NCBI RefSeq assembly: GCF_040712315.1
Contig: NC_134023.1
Coordinates: forward strand, 60,408,757-60,472,756
Origin: Castanea sativa
Taxonomy: Eukaryota; Streptophyta; Magnoliopsida; Fagales; Fagaceae
Reading direction: 5' to 3'
Length of the DNA stretch: 64,000 bases
This document shows, one piece after another, positions 45,105 through 56,400 of the stretch. Under the pieces are notes generated by a model. That model ran no database searches. It had not been told where the DNA came from and saw nothing but the letters and a program-made list of their open reading frames with translations. The translations under genes and the position numbers were made by a program. Numbering within the stretch: position 1 is the first letter of the stretch; the number at the start of each line of letters is the position of its first letter.

Positions 45105-46000
45105 TGTTTTGTAGGATTTAATTGTAATGGGTTTAGTATTAAGTTGGTGAATATTTGATCAAGACAGTTGAAGGTCACATGAGGAGCACATGCCGAAAAC
45201 TGAAGAGTTAGTGTATCTTGCGACTTATCTCACGATTAGGCCAACTTACGAGATGACCCGCGAGATGTACTGATAGCTGAAATTTTAAGTGTGACTCTTA
45301 TACCCGTTACTCATACTATATGTATCCTTATTACCTACAAAATTGTAAGGAGACTATTCAAAAGAAAACCCTAGAAAGATTTCTACAGCACCCACCTTGT
45401 TAGAAAGAGCTACTCATCCTCAAGAGAGAAATCCTTGTAGTCTCTTCTCCTCCCCTCTCCCATTGTTATACCTTCAGAAGAGATTTGTACCCAAACACAA
45501 CCCATACCCATTCAGAGTGTAGAGAGTATTTTGGAGCTTGGGAAGCATTGGGTGTTTCCCAAAATAAGTCGGTGAGGCTTGGCGATGCAATCAGGCAGTA
45601 TTGCGGGATCTAGAAAGCTAGTGAATACAAGATCCGAGAAGTCCATTGGTAGCTGGAGCTTGGAGGCCTCAAGTACATTGGATAGATTAGGCTTGGAGGG
45701 TCTTTTTGGTATCCATGTACTCCAACTTATTCACTAGTGGATCATTTCGATTTGAAGGACCGTAGAGAGGTTTTTACGCTGAGTTCTTTGGTTTTCCTCT
45801 TCGATAACAAAGTGCCATGTTATCTTGGGTTTGAGTCTCTTTTCCCTACTGCCCCTTGCATCTTTTCCTTGCACTTATATGTTCATCCATGCAATTGTTG
45901 AATGTTTCATTTAATTAATTTGCTAATCACGTATATTCCGCATTAAGTGTATTAAGCCTAAAATTAATTAAGCCGTAATTAAGAATTTGGGGTCTAAACA
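45105..46000 (+). mobile_element. LTR-like insertion splitting the minisatellite
   Basis: It begins TGTTTTGTAGG and ends GGGTCTAAACA, compatible with TG...CA LTR ends. The interior has LTR-like features: CCCTCTCCC pyrimidine tracts, GAGAGGTTTTTACGCTGAG and ATTCCGCATTAAGTGTATTA near the 3' end. No coding domain. Target duplication not found, so the ends may be off by some tens of bases. Confidence 0.5.
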
Positions 46001-46035
46001 AGCTCTAAACATTTAGAATATTGAGCTTTAAGTAT

Positions 46036-46375
46036 CGTCAATCGACTTTTCAATGATTCATCGTGTATGAACGATGATAATTTGTATTGTGTATTAACTA
46101 TGTATATCATGTATCGATGATATACTTTGTATCATGTATTAATGATATATCATGTTTTAATGATAATAATTCGTATCATGTATTAACAATGATAATTTCT
46201 TGTATTCACAATTTATCGTATATTGAATGATATACTTTGTGTCATGTATTAATGATTTATCATGTATTAACAATGGTAATTTGTATTGTGTATTAACAAT
46301 AGTAATTTGTAACGTGTATTAACGAATTATCGTGTATTAATGATAATAATTTGTATTGTGTATTAACGATGATGA
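46036..46375. repeat. Dyad-symmetric minisatellite, right part
   Basis: It resumes with AATGATTCATCGTGTATGAA as in the left part, then becomes more AT-rich and irregular (CATGTATTAATGATATATCA and similar). This is the older or more decayed end of the array. Confidence 0.75.
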
Positions 46376-46637
46376 TCTTAAACTTTCCATACACATATAT
46401 ATGTAGAAGCATACTATATTTTATCAGTATTTTCTGAGTTACTTATTTTTATGGAAAATTATTTCTTCTCTTTGAAGACTTCACTTTTATTGAGATAAAA
46501 GGACTTGAATGGAATACAACTTTAATGGAAACAGAGTTAATCCTTGGAAGGGATATGAATTAAGAAAAATACTATGGGGCCTTACTAGTAATACATTTTT
46601 CGATGCTCAATGTTCCATGGACGAGGTGATATGTTAC

Positions 46638-47528
46638 CTATGGTAAGGAACAGACAAGGTCTATCGAATTGAATCTTTGGATTTTGGTCCTTCTTCTAGA
46701 TGGTGATCTATGTGTTTGTCTTGTTTCCTTCTTTTGCCAACAATTCCTTTGGACCTCTACATTCATATATTTATGTGGCTTGTGAAGCAACTTTGTCATC
46801 GTCTTTGGTGGAGTTTTGGTGATGGAGAAATAGAAGTCTCCAGGAAACAATCCAGCTTGGAATGTGGTCAATGTAATTTGGTCTTCTACCACATAGACTT
46901 GCAACACTTCCTTGTTGAAGCGATCTACATATTGCCTCATTGATTCTCCTTTTACTTGTCGGATATTCAGCAAGTGTCCCATGGGCTTCTTGTGGCGTTG
47001 TCAGCCTATGACATGACGAACAAAACTCTCACTCAATTGTTCAAAATTAGCAATTGTACCTGGTGATATCTTGTTGAACCGCACTCTGACTGTGCCTTTT
47101 AGAGTAGTTAGGAATGCTCTACACATGACTTTGTTTGGTGTCATCTACAAGTGCATCAAAGTCTTGATGGACTCCATATGGTCTAGGGGGTCTTTTAATC
47201 CGTTAAAGGATTTGAGTTGTGGAAGCTAGAATCATGTTGTCTAGGTTGGATGTAGATTTGTCCGAATCTGCACGTCTTAGTTCACCCATTTTTCTCTTCG
47301 TGTAGTGGAACATCTCTTCCATCCTAGAGAATTTTCTCCCTTAGGTGTTCTTCTCCTATGATTCAATGGATCAGCCGTCTCCTCTTCATTGTTGTTCTCC
47401 TTCCTTTCTTCATTTCTTTGATCACTTTGGGCTTCAGCAATCTGCCTTAGCTCTAAATTTGCCCGTGTCAATTCATTGACACTTGCTGTCAGAGCTTGAA
47501 TTTGTTGCGCTAATTGAATGGAATCCAT
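46638..47528 (-). pseudogene. Ty3/gypsy gag remnant
   Basis: The N-terminal part (47528-47277) starts MDSIQLAQQIQAL and is Glu/Asn-rich. A frame change near 47330 and stops follow. The retrotransposon gag core is clear at 46982-46638: LLNIRQVKGESMRQYVDRFN, then LTTFQAGLFPGDFYFSI and KLLHKPHKYMN. This is the Retrotrans_gag pattern of plant gypsy elements. No protease, reverse transcriptase or integrase is left. It lies next to the LTR at 47610 in the right order for a minus-strand element. Confidence 0.8.
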
Positions 47529-47582
47529 TTGGTATCAAGAGAAATTCTTTTGTAAAGAAAAGGGAAATTGTATGGCTTTGCA

Positions 47583-47609
47583 AACATCCCCACGAAAGGC
47601 ACTAAATTG
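47583..47609 (-). other. Primer-binding-site-like sequence of the gypsy remnant
   Basis: Directly inside the LTR end (minus strand ...TTATCA), the minus strand reads TTTAGTGCCTTTCGTGGGG. This resembles the TTGGCGCC...GTGGGG primer-binding region of many plant gypsy elements. It is decayed, so the tRNA is not assigned. Confidence 0.45.
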
Positions 47610-48125
47610 ATAATGCAGAAAAATCATTAGTTGAACTCCTCGTCAATACAGATGGACGATGTCAAATCAACGGCTGCAGAATCCCGCAAAAAGGGATAAG
47701 TAGGCTTGGAATACACCAGTGTGGTATGTGCCAAGGAGCCTCCGACAAGCTAGTCAGTAAGATCAAAGCTCAATTGTATAGAGAAATTGCTTATTTGGCT
47801 AGATAGTTGTTGTGCATATGTTGCGTACTTTTGTTGTGATTCTTTGTGCTTTTTTGTAGGTCTTTGCCCCTCAGTATGGGAGCAAATGCCTCTCTTTATG
47901 ATTATGGATCCGTTGGTAATGAACATGGGGGCGTTATAGAATTCAATGGTCTTTTGCCCGTTGGTCTATCAATTATGCTTTTTTTAGTTTGGCACGCTAA
48001 TTGTTACCCATGTCATTTATGAGGAACTCATTTAATGTTTACAGTAGTCGTCCATTACATGGACGATGCTGGTTTTTCTCTTCTTCTGCTACACAATGGA
48101 CGGGGGTGATTTTTCTCCTCTACTA
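47610..48125 (-). repeat. Gypsy-type LTR remnant (5' side)
   Basis: Direct partner of 42650-43145, upstream of gag on the minus strand. It has an extra stretch near 47915 (GGATCCGTTGGTAATGAACA) absent from the other copy, and loses similarity after TTTTCTCCTCTAC near 48120. Confidence 0.65.
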
Positions 48126-48417
48126 TTCATGTAAAATTTACATTATAAACTAAATATATGTGTAAAATATCATACATTTTCATGCAAATGTGTATAATAT
48201 TTTACATTTTTTAGGTGTGGATATGTTTGAAATTTGAATTGCTAAGTGCTGTTGGTGGAAGGAAAAAAAATTTTAAAAAAAGTTTTTGATATTCAAGTTT
48301 ACTTGACTTGGGCTAGATAGGCCCCTCAGAACTTTCCAATTATAAAGCGATTATGATTGGGTTAATTTATTTTAGTAGAATTTTTTTGAAGGACTTAGGC
48401 TAGTTTAATAGATTTTT
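48126..48417. other. Intergenic, ends in repeat landmark A
   Basis: AT-rich sequence. GAAGGACTTAGGCTAG at about 48389 is the left half of landmark A, whose right half follows at 49187 after an inserted element. Confidence 0.5.
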
Positions 48418-49188
48418 TGACTTTTGAAGAAGAACCCTTTTAAGTTTATTTAGACCCCTTAAACCACAATTGGATTAACCTAGTTAACAAGCCAAGTTAT
48501 TACTTAGTCCAAATTCCAGGTCTAGGTTAACACAATCATATAATCATATCAATATAAAATGCGGAATATAAAAACACAAAGATATGATGACCTAGGAAAA
48601 CCAAACCGGTAAAAAACTTGGGGAGGATTTAACCTAGCTATCCTCAAGGTAAACCTGAATCCACTATGAAATAATCGAAATTATACAATAGTGACTTAGA
48701 CCACTAACATCCTATTGCTATCCACCAGTAGAAACTTATTGACACGACCACATGCAAGCTCTGAGACCATGGACTCCTTCTTTCTTGGATTCTCCAGCAA
48801 ATACAAACACCCCCGCTTGTGTATCTTTAAGCTCTTGTGGCAACAACTGAATGATCATCAAGCTCTCGAATAAATCTCCTTCTTGATAATCCCAAGCTTG
48901 TGTGAAGGCAAGCACCTCTCAGATCTCACAAGAGATTCACACAAACAACAATATGAGCAACCTCAAAAACGTGATTAGGGTTTACCTTTTATACTTAGGG
49001 CAAAACATAAAACTCTACACGTCATACGGGCTTAGGGCTTAGGGTTTACCTTTTAACTCGATTCCAACTTTACATAAATCACATATTTTGAGCAGGTCTA
49101 AAACATAACTAGACACCTATTTTGATCATAGTTTGCCAACAATACATATTAGAGTTCTAACACATTAGTTCCTAAGTACTTAGAACCT
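48418..49188 (-). mobile_element. Solo LTR (copia-like), minus orientation
   Basis: On the minus strand it starts TGTTAGGTTCTAAGTACTTA. It interrupts landmark A of the dispersed family between TTAGGCTAG and AACCCATTAACTTTTC, which are contiguous in the other copies (for example near 38862). This empty-site comparison fixes the insertion to roughly 770 bp. It contains leader-like phrases and no coding domain. The inner end lacks a clean CA, so that boundary is approximate. Confidence 0.6.
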
Positions 49189-49309
49189 AACAAACCCATT
49201 AACTTTTCTAATAACATAGGCCCAATTTCTTGAAACCATAATCCCGTTACTTCTTCCAAAAACCTAAATAAACACATTTTATTATTTTTTTCCTCAAAAA
49301 AATAGGGTT

Positions 49310-50310
49310 GAATGCATGTAATAAATGGACATAAAGTATCTATCACTTATATTTTAGATCATTTTATCTTACTTGTATATGTTTGTATTGTACTTACAAT
49401 GCAAACTTGTATTATAGACATACAAAAAGAGGCAAGTGTAAGTTTACCTTGCAAGTATAATGTAAACATAATTTTTATTTCATCATGTTGTAAAATTGTA
49501 AATTGGGCGTGTCTTAAATTTATTAAAATAGTTGGAGCACTTGTATTGGTCCATGCAAAATGACCTAAATGCTAAATTTTGACCAATTAATCTTAAAATT
49601 ACTCACATCATTATGTTTAAAGTTATGCATCTATGGTCCATTTTTCATTTTAGCTACTCTAGTCTAGTAAATTTTCATTCTATGGTCCATTTTTCTTCAT
49701 TTTTTTTTTCGAGAATGAAGGAAAAAGAAGATGGTAATTTTGATGTATGAGATGAGGAGAAACAATTAAAAAATTTTAAAATTTTAATATTTTAATAGAG
49801 TAAAAAATATAATGTTAATGTTTTTGAAAGGTGGTATAAGAAGAAATAAATTTTTATACTAATATAAACCGAAAATTTTTCCTGGGAAATATTTATTTGA
49901 CAAATGTCTAAGAACATCAGTATTAGTGGAGCAAAAAATTTAGCAATTTGGCACCACAAAAAGTTATTTTATCTATTTTACCACCTCACTTTAAACAATA
50001 TAATAAAATAATATATCTACTACAATAAACAACCACCACCACCACCAATACAATAAAATAATATAACTTTCAATAAAATATTGTTTTTTTTTTTTTTTGC
50101 CATCTTAGCTACAGTGCACAACCATCTTAGGTTGTGCACTGTAATTCAACAGCCAAATATTTTGGCTTTCCCTCCACCATTGCAACATACTTTTTAGTTT
50201 TGGTGGTGTTAAAAATAGCAATATGGTTTTTTAGCACCACCAATACTAATGCTCAAAGATAGCTAATGACTGAATTAAAAGATTGTTGGACTTCCTAATC
50301 AAGGTCCACA
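49310..50310 (+). repeat. Block with direct copy at 41635-42240
   Basis: See 41635-42240 for the match. This copy carries a MITE at 49912-50254. The continuation 50310-50770 matches 32590-32770 and carries a second MITE. Confidence 0.7.
49912..50254. mobile_element. Tourist-like (PIF/Harbinger) MITE, 343 bp
   Basis: The left end GAACATCAGTATTAGTGG and right end CACCAATACTAATGCTC form an inverted pair with few mismatches. The flank is TAA on the left and AAA on the right, close to the 3-bp TAA duplication of PIF/Harbinger elements. The unoccupied site reads TCTAAGATAGATA in the copy near 32545. A second inner palindrome (GTGCACAACC...GGTTGTGCAC) lies at about 50114-50143. Confidence 0.8.
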
Positions 50311-50434
50311 CTCCAATTTCAAAAAAAAGAGAAAAAAAAAGGTACCCACTCCACATGCTACTGGCCCTTCTCACTATCAAGATCGGCCCAATACAATTAC
50401 TTGGAAAAGCGTAATGCGTAAGTATGAGACCCAT

Positions 50435-50700
50435 TTTTGAACTTATTGCTGAAAACTGAAAATACTGTAGCAAAATAATTTTTAAATGTGTGAATAGTGC
50501 TGTGAGACCCATTTTTAATGAAAAAAGTGGCTGAAAAGTAAAGTTTGTAGGTTCCGTGAACAGTGCACGGGACTAACTGATGTGCACTATATAAGGCGGA
50601 AAGGTCAACAATTGTGGCTGAAATAAAAAAAGAAGAAGAAGAAGAAGAAGGAAACGTGATGTACAAAACACAAACGCACAATAAGTTGGATCCAAACGCT
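50435..50700. mobile_element. MITE, family M1, with ACCCAT duplication
   Basis: A 266-bp insert between ACCCAT repeats (50429-50434 and 50701-50706). The unoccupied site GAGACCCATATATCAC is intact near 32682. The interior matches 4289-4600. A GAA run lies at about 50628-50651. ORFs on either strand (50397-50735, 50614-50901) are not genes. Confidence 0.8.
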
Positions 50701-50789
50701 ACCCATATATCACTAATACGCGGGTCGGTCTTCAAAAATGAGTCTCATTGGTCTAGTGCAAAATATTTTTTTCCATCAACCCATCATCC

Positions 50790-51125
50790 TGTTAAGAATA
50801 AAATGGCTCTCATTACAAGATCTATAAGCAACTATTGGGTGCTTCTTAATAACCATAATGGTATGATCTTGCAAGAAAATATCGCTTTTTCTTGTACATA
50901 ATCATCAAATTGTGGGTGACAAACATATGATTTAGTGGTAATAATTTGCAGTAACAAAGGAACTAATCATTATCAAACTAGAAGCCTTGTTGACTAGATG
51001 TTGGTGCTATCCAAGGCTCCAAGATGTAAAATTGCTTTGTGAAAATGAAAGCAAACAAAAGAAAGAGGACAACAATTTTAACATGGTTCGGCCATGAAAG
51101 CCTACATCCACATAGTCTATTATTT
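50790..51125. repeat. Outer 3' flank of the RLK3 unit
   Basis: Matches 24480-24840 outside RLK2 (ATGGTATGATCTTGCAAG, ATGGTTCGGCCATGAAAGCC). In the RLK2 unit this sequence joins the inner flank after a short A-rich gap; here 1 kb of unrelated sequence lies between. Confidence 0.7.
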
Positions 51126-52150
51126 TCTTTTTTGCAATGCAAAAATCTGTTGACTGTTATAGAGCTTTGTTAATTTGTAATACAACTTTGGGAAACAAAA
51201 TCCCAACACTTATACAATCTATATTCAAGATCATATTCATTGCCTTCATCTTGTATTTGATTTTGCTGATGACACAGGTAGAACTTTGTTGATTGGGTTG
51301 GTGCATTTTCGTTAACGATTTGGTCTTCCTCAATGGACTGGGTTGGTGGACTTTCCTTAAATGTTTGATCTTCAACATCCTTTGCAGTTTGCACCACAAC
51401 CCAAAGGATCATCAAATGATTCACAATCAGGAAGGAAGTATGAAGTATCCCCCCCTCTAGCTAGATCACAATTTGTTCTTCTCAAATTTCACCAAGGATA
51501 CAAGGCATCAAGCCCTGCATTCACCTTAGAAAATAACTTAACAACTAAATTATTCATAGAACTACAATTTAAGATGCCAACAAAAAAAATAGGAGGATTG
51601 AGAGAGAAAGTCCCATCTTGTCTAGAACTTTCAGCTATGCCGTATACCCATCAGGCCCACTATATATTTTGAAAGTAAGTGCAACAAGAGAAACAGTACA
51701 GTAAAAAGGTTCAATTTTTTTTTTTTTTAACAAATTCAAGTATGGACTAAATTATAAATTGCACTCTCTAAATTTGGCATGTTTTTAATTTTTTTTCTCC
51801 GTAGTTTCATTTTTTTTTTCAATAAAGTTCTTCAACTTTCATTCGTTTTCAATTTTCAATATTGTCATTTTGTCTGCCCTTGTTCGCAGTCTTGAGAATA
51901 TGTTGTTAAATACCACGGTTTTGCTACTTTTCAAATCTTTAAAAAAAAAATTGAAATATATTAGATATTACTGTTTAAAAGAAATATCCTAAACTTATGG
52001 TTTTTAATTTTTTTTTCCTTCTCTTTTCCTCATCTTCATTTGTGTCTCCGTTACTTCATGACACAACTTTGTTGTGCATATTGGAATTCATTTTCTACAT
52101 GAGACCTAGGCCATAACCAGGTAATCAATAGTACATTACAAATACAGAGA
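51126..52150. other. 1-kb segment unique to the RLK3 flank
   Basis: Not present at the equivalent place beside RLK2. Overlapping short ORFs occur (51170-51424 minus, 51361-51672 plus) whose residue use is less AT-skewed than chance ORFs nearby, but I recognise no domain. It could be an inserted retroelement piece or gene fragment. The right part (51710-52050) is T-rich filler. Confidence 0.35.
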
Positions 52151-52998
52151 TAATTAAACAAGAAAACTATGACAAATACAAGAGAAACTTATACGCAATT
52201 TCTAAAAGAAACATAAGGAGATGCTACAAGCCTGATTAATTTGCTCTAACAATATACAAAATCAAAACCTCATCAAGCTATTATGGCAACGTCCAATAGG
52301 GTCATTGGCCCTCTGTACCTGCATTCAAGAAAGAAAATTATCTTTCTAAATCATTGAATTAAGGGAAATCATTTCTATGTATAGGAAGAACATGCTTTGG
52401 TTTTCAAAATAGATTGATGCTATGCGGTGAATGAAATTTTCCCTTCAAGAGTAAGGAATTGAAAAACTATTTTTAGTTTTAGTCTTGCTACTAAGAGAAT
52501 TCATAATAATGCAAGAAGGTTAAGTTAATGAATCCCAAACTAATTAAATGTTCTATGGAAATGGTTATCCAGGTACCTGTGAGATAGTTAAGATTAAAAA
52601 CAACTAAATCGTTCCTAGTAATTTAGTTTTACCAAATATTTGGAGTAATTTAAGCCTATGTCTCTGTCAAAGTCATCAAGGCAGACTATAAAAAGTACAG
52701 TGTAAACATGTGTCAATAATCTCAACCACACCAGTAGGTATCACCAAATCAAAAATAGCTTAAACTTCATTTTGATTTTTGTGGTTTTCAACAAACATTT
52801 TTAGGGGGGCGGGGGACAAAAAACGAGCTTATTCTGAATCATAGAAAACAAATTGGATGAATAGTACCATCTTGTAAACAAATTTCTCACGGCATCAATA
52901 TTATCAATTTCGCTAGAATAAAAGAAAGTATGTGACAAGCACATGGCATTGTGTAGGATATATGATCCCCCTCCCTCCATAAAGGTTTGGAGTGGGTG
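52151..52998 (-). repeat. 3' flank of RLK3, shared with RLK1 and RLK2
   Basis: The same order of motifs as 24900-25830 and 1-581, with GGGGGGCGGGGGAC at about 52804 at the position of the 22-G run beside RLK2. It retains the CCCCCTCCCTCCATAAAGG piece next to the stop codon. Confidence 0.8.
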
Positions 52999-55900
52999 TT
53001 AGAGCAACAAGTACTGTGTCATGAACAATTTACTTGTAAGTTGAACTCTTTCTCGGCGTATTCTTGTTTTGAGGAGCTTTTCTCTAATCAAGTGCAATTG
53101 AGCTATAGCATCACTGATGTTCATCCTTTCTCTTGGAGATTCCATAGAACAAGAAACTCCAATTCCAAATATCAAGATCAAGCACTCTAGAATTTTGGGA
53201 CTTCCTATTCGATTTTGAATGAGTATCATTTCTCCTTGTTTCCATATCTTCATTTTCCCAAAGAATAATAGGATCCACAATGTTACTCACTTGTTAAGGC
53301 AAAGCTCCTGTTACGAAATCATGAAGGCTCAAGTTGTCTTTGAAAATGTTATCAGTGGACCTTTTTCCTGTGAACATCTCCAATAATAGTATGCCATAAC
53401 TGTAGACATCACCATAAATTGACACCTCGTTTCCCATATCATATTATGCAATTGCACATAACATTTACAATATGATTGATCTAGCTTCATATTTAAAAAA
53501 ATATAGTAATACAAGTTTGAAAGAGCTCTTTAGTGGCATATAAAAGGAAAAAATAATGACAAGTGGAAATATCTTTCAGGACATGCTCCATCTTCTAAAA
53601 GGCTTCATTGAGTTAATTTCATGCTTGGAAGTACATTAAGAAATATTATGAAAAGAAAAGAATTTAATGTACAAAATGGAAAAGATATTCACCTAGAGGA
53701 GCATAACCAATTGTTCCTCTTAATCCGATAAAGCTTGATATATTAGTGAAACACTCTTGGGTAGCCTTCTGAAGAAACCTTGCCAAGCCAAAGTCACCAA
53801 CATGTCCAATCATTTCGTCAATAATAAGAACATTGCTAGGCTTAAGCTCACAATGAACAATTGGTGTATGACAATGATAATGAAGATATTCCAATGCATG
53901 TGCAACATCAATAGCAATATTCAATCGTTGAAGAAGACTCAAATTCATTTTTTTCCTTAGAAACCTCATTTCTTCTTGAATCTGGATGCAACCACCCATC
54001 TAGGTTGTCGTTAGTCATGAACTCATATACCAATGCTTTGAAATCATAACCTTGATAGTCAACGCTTGAACATGCTGTGAGTACCTTCACTAGATTCCGA
54101 TGTTTGATATTTTGCAAAGCCTCACATTCAGCAATAAAACTTTTGGAAGCTCCATGGTGCAAAAGGTTGAGTACCTTGACAGCAACTTTATGACTATCTT
54201 GATCAAGAGTTCCTCTATACACAGATCCAAAGCTACCCACACCAATTAAATTAGTGGTGGAGAATGCATTTGTAGCTTTTAGGAGACTATGGTAAGATAC
54301 ATTCAAAAGTAAATTTCCTGAATTACTTAAAATATTTTCTCTTCTTTTTCTTTTTAAAGTGCGGAGAAGTAAAAATAATATTACCAAAGTTACTCCAAGA
54401 AGGCCTGATAATATAGAGATTATTAGCTTCAAGGAAGGAGTCAACTTCCTCTTCTTGGATTTATTGTATTTACATACAAGAAGATGAAACTTAGACATGC
54501 CTCCACAAAGTTTACCATTCCCCTTAATCACAGTTACCCTTGTATTCTTGAAAACTCCATTTTTTGGTACCTCACCGTCGAAATCGTTATAAGACAAATT
54601 CAATAACTGCAAGAAGATAAAGCTCTCCAAGATTTTTGGAATATTTCCAGAGAAATTTTTTTTAGAAAGATCTCAAGCTTGAAGACCCCTTAATGATTCC
54701 AAAGATGAAGGAATGACCCCATGAAAGAAGTTGCTTCTCATTGCAAGAATTTCAAGTTTTATACAAATACCTATACTCGCAGAAATTTCACCAAACAATA
54801 TGTTTTCAATAATTTTCAACTCTTGTAGATTTATGAAATTTCCTACTTCTATGGGAAGGACACCAGTAAATTTGTTGGCTGACAAGTCTAGAAAAATTAG
54901 TGAGAATAAGAGACTAAAGACTTGATATGATATGGTACCACTGAGATTGTTATTAGCAAGATTCAAAAAAATCATATTTTGACACTTTCCAAGACTCAAA
55001 GGGATGCTTACTTGAAGATTATTAGCCTCTAAATACAAGTTTATCAAAAGAGTTAAATTTCCAAGAGAGGAAGGAATATTCCCTAAGAAATTGTTTTTAG
55101 ATAAATCCAAAATTTGTAACTTTCGAAGTTTTTCAATTTCAGAAGGAATATTACCTGATAATTTATTGTTCCGCATATTTAGATTCTCCAAATTGATTAG
55201 ATTTCCTATCCCAAGAGGAATGTTTCCAAATATTTTGTTATCTCCTAGACTCAAAAAGACGAGAGTAGTTGAGAAATTGGCAATGCACTTGGGCAACTCT
55301 CCCCCAAAGTTATTGAGGCTTATCAGTAACTTGGTTAGATATGTAGAATTTGTCAAAGAACAGAGAAAACTCAAGTCATTTGCCCATCCATTTCCAAGCT
55401 CGTTAAGAGCCACTGTAAAAAATGAAACTCTATATAACTTCTCCAAAGAAGGAACTCTTCCTCTTAGTTTATTGCCGGTAAGTTCAAGTAGCTTTAGATT
55501 TGAGGCATTAGATATTGAAATAAGGATAGGTCCAGTAAACTGGTTAGTGCCAATGACAAAATTTTCGATATTAGGTAGAGTGATACCTATTTCCGATGGA
55601 AGATGCCCTTGGATTTGGTTGTCTCCTACATAAAAATCTTTTAACGAAGACAAATTGAAGATTGAGGGAGAAATTCTTCCAGACAACCTATTTACACCGA
55701 CACCAAAAAATGTACGTTTCGTCAATTGGCCAAAAGAAGTAGGGATACTCCCACCCAAGTTATTATAAGCTGTAGCAAACACTTCTAGAGAGGAAAAGTT
55801 GCCGAAAGAAGGTGGTATACTTCCTGTCTAATTATTTTTTTCAAAAGAAACGACTTGTAGTTTTGACAAAGTGCCAAGAGTTGCAGGAATTTCCCCATCC

Positions 55901-56400
55901 AAAAGATTCCAATCGAAATCAATTTGTTTGAGGTTGGTGCAATGGGATAAATTTCTTGAAAATTTTCCGCTAAATGTGTCATTGTACAAATGTCGGATTT
56001 GCAATCTGCGCAAACGGTCAATTTTTGAAGGAATTTCACTATGAAAGATGTTGTTTGAGAGTATTAGATTTTTCAAAAAACTTAAATTTCCAACACGTGG
56101 TGATATGGAGCTTACCAGTTTCGAAGTTCGCAGGTCCAGCACAATGACCCTCTGATGTCGACGGCCACAAGTAACTCCTCGCCATTGACAAAAGTGGATG
56201 CTATCATTCCAAGAGCTCATAACTTGGAGAGGATCATCAGTGATCTTGGCTTTGAACGCAAGCAATGCTAACCGGTCTGTCTCATTATTCTCGCCAACAA
56301 CAGAGGTGACTAACAAGCCACACCACAAGACAAGAAGGATAAAAGCATGCATGTAAAAAGATGAGGATGATGGAGCTGAACTCATGTCGTAAAGCCCCAT
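52999..56400 (-). pseudogene. RLK3: LRR receptor-like kinase pseudogene, subfamily XII
   Basis: Collinear with RLK1 and RLK2 from signal peptide (start Met 56400) to kinase C-terminus, but disabled. Lesions on the minus strand: a TAG at 55828-55830 (Leu in the paralogs) inside the fifth or sixth LRR; a TGA at 54673-54675 in the last LRRs; a 1-bp insertion in a T-run near 53945-53963 in the kinase N-lobe to hinge region; the intron acceptor CAG changed to CAT at 53446-53448; a TAA at 53294-53296 (Glu in the paralogs); and a 2-bp deletion near 53220. The donor is intact at 53693. Fragments between lesions remain highly similar to RLK1, including HCELKPSN where the catalytic-loop Asp is Glu, so even a read-through kinase would lack the catalytic residue. 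Similarity in LRR sequence is closest to RLK1. Loss of function appears fairly recent. Confidence 0.93.

Noticed and set aside
47517..47545. TTTGGTATCAAGAG as a tRNA-Met primer-binding site
   Set aside because: It lies on the plus strand while the gag and LTR order place the element on the minus strand.
51157..51672. Copia-type polyprotein linker
   Set aside because: The Gln/Glu/Pro-rich minus-strand ORF looks superficially similar, but no integrase or reverse-transcriptase motif is present on either side.
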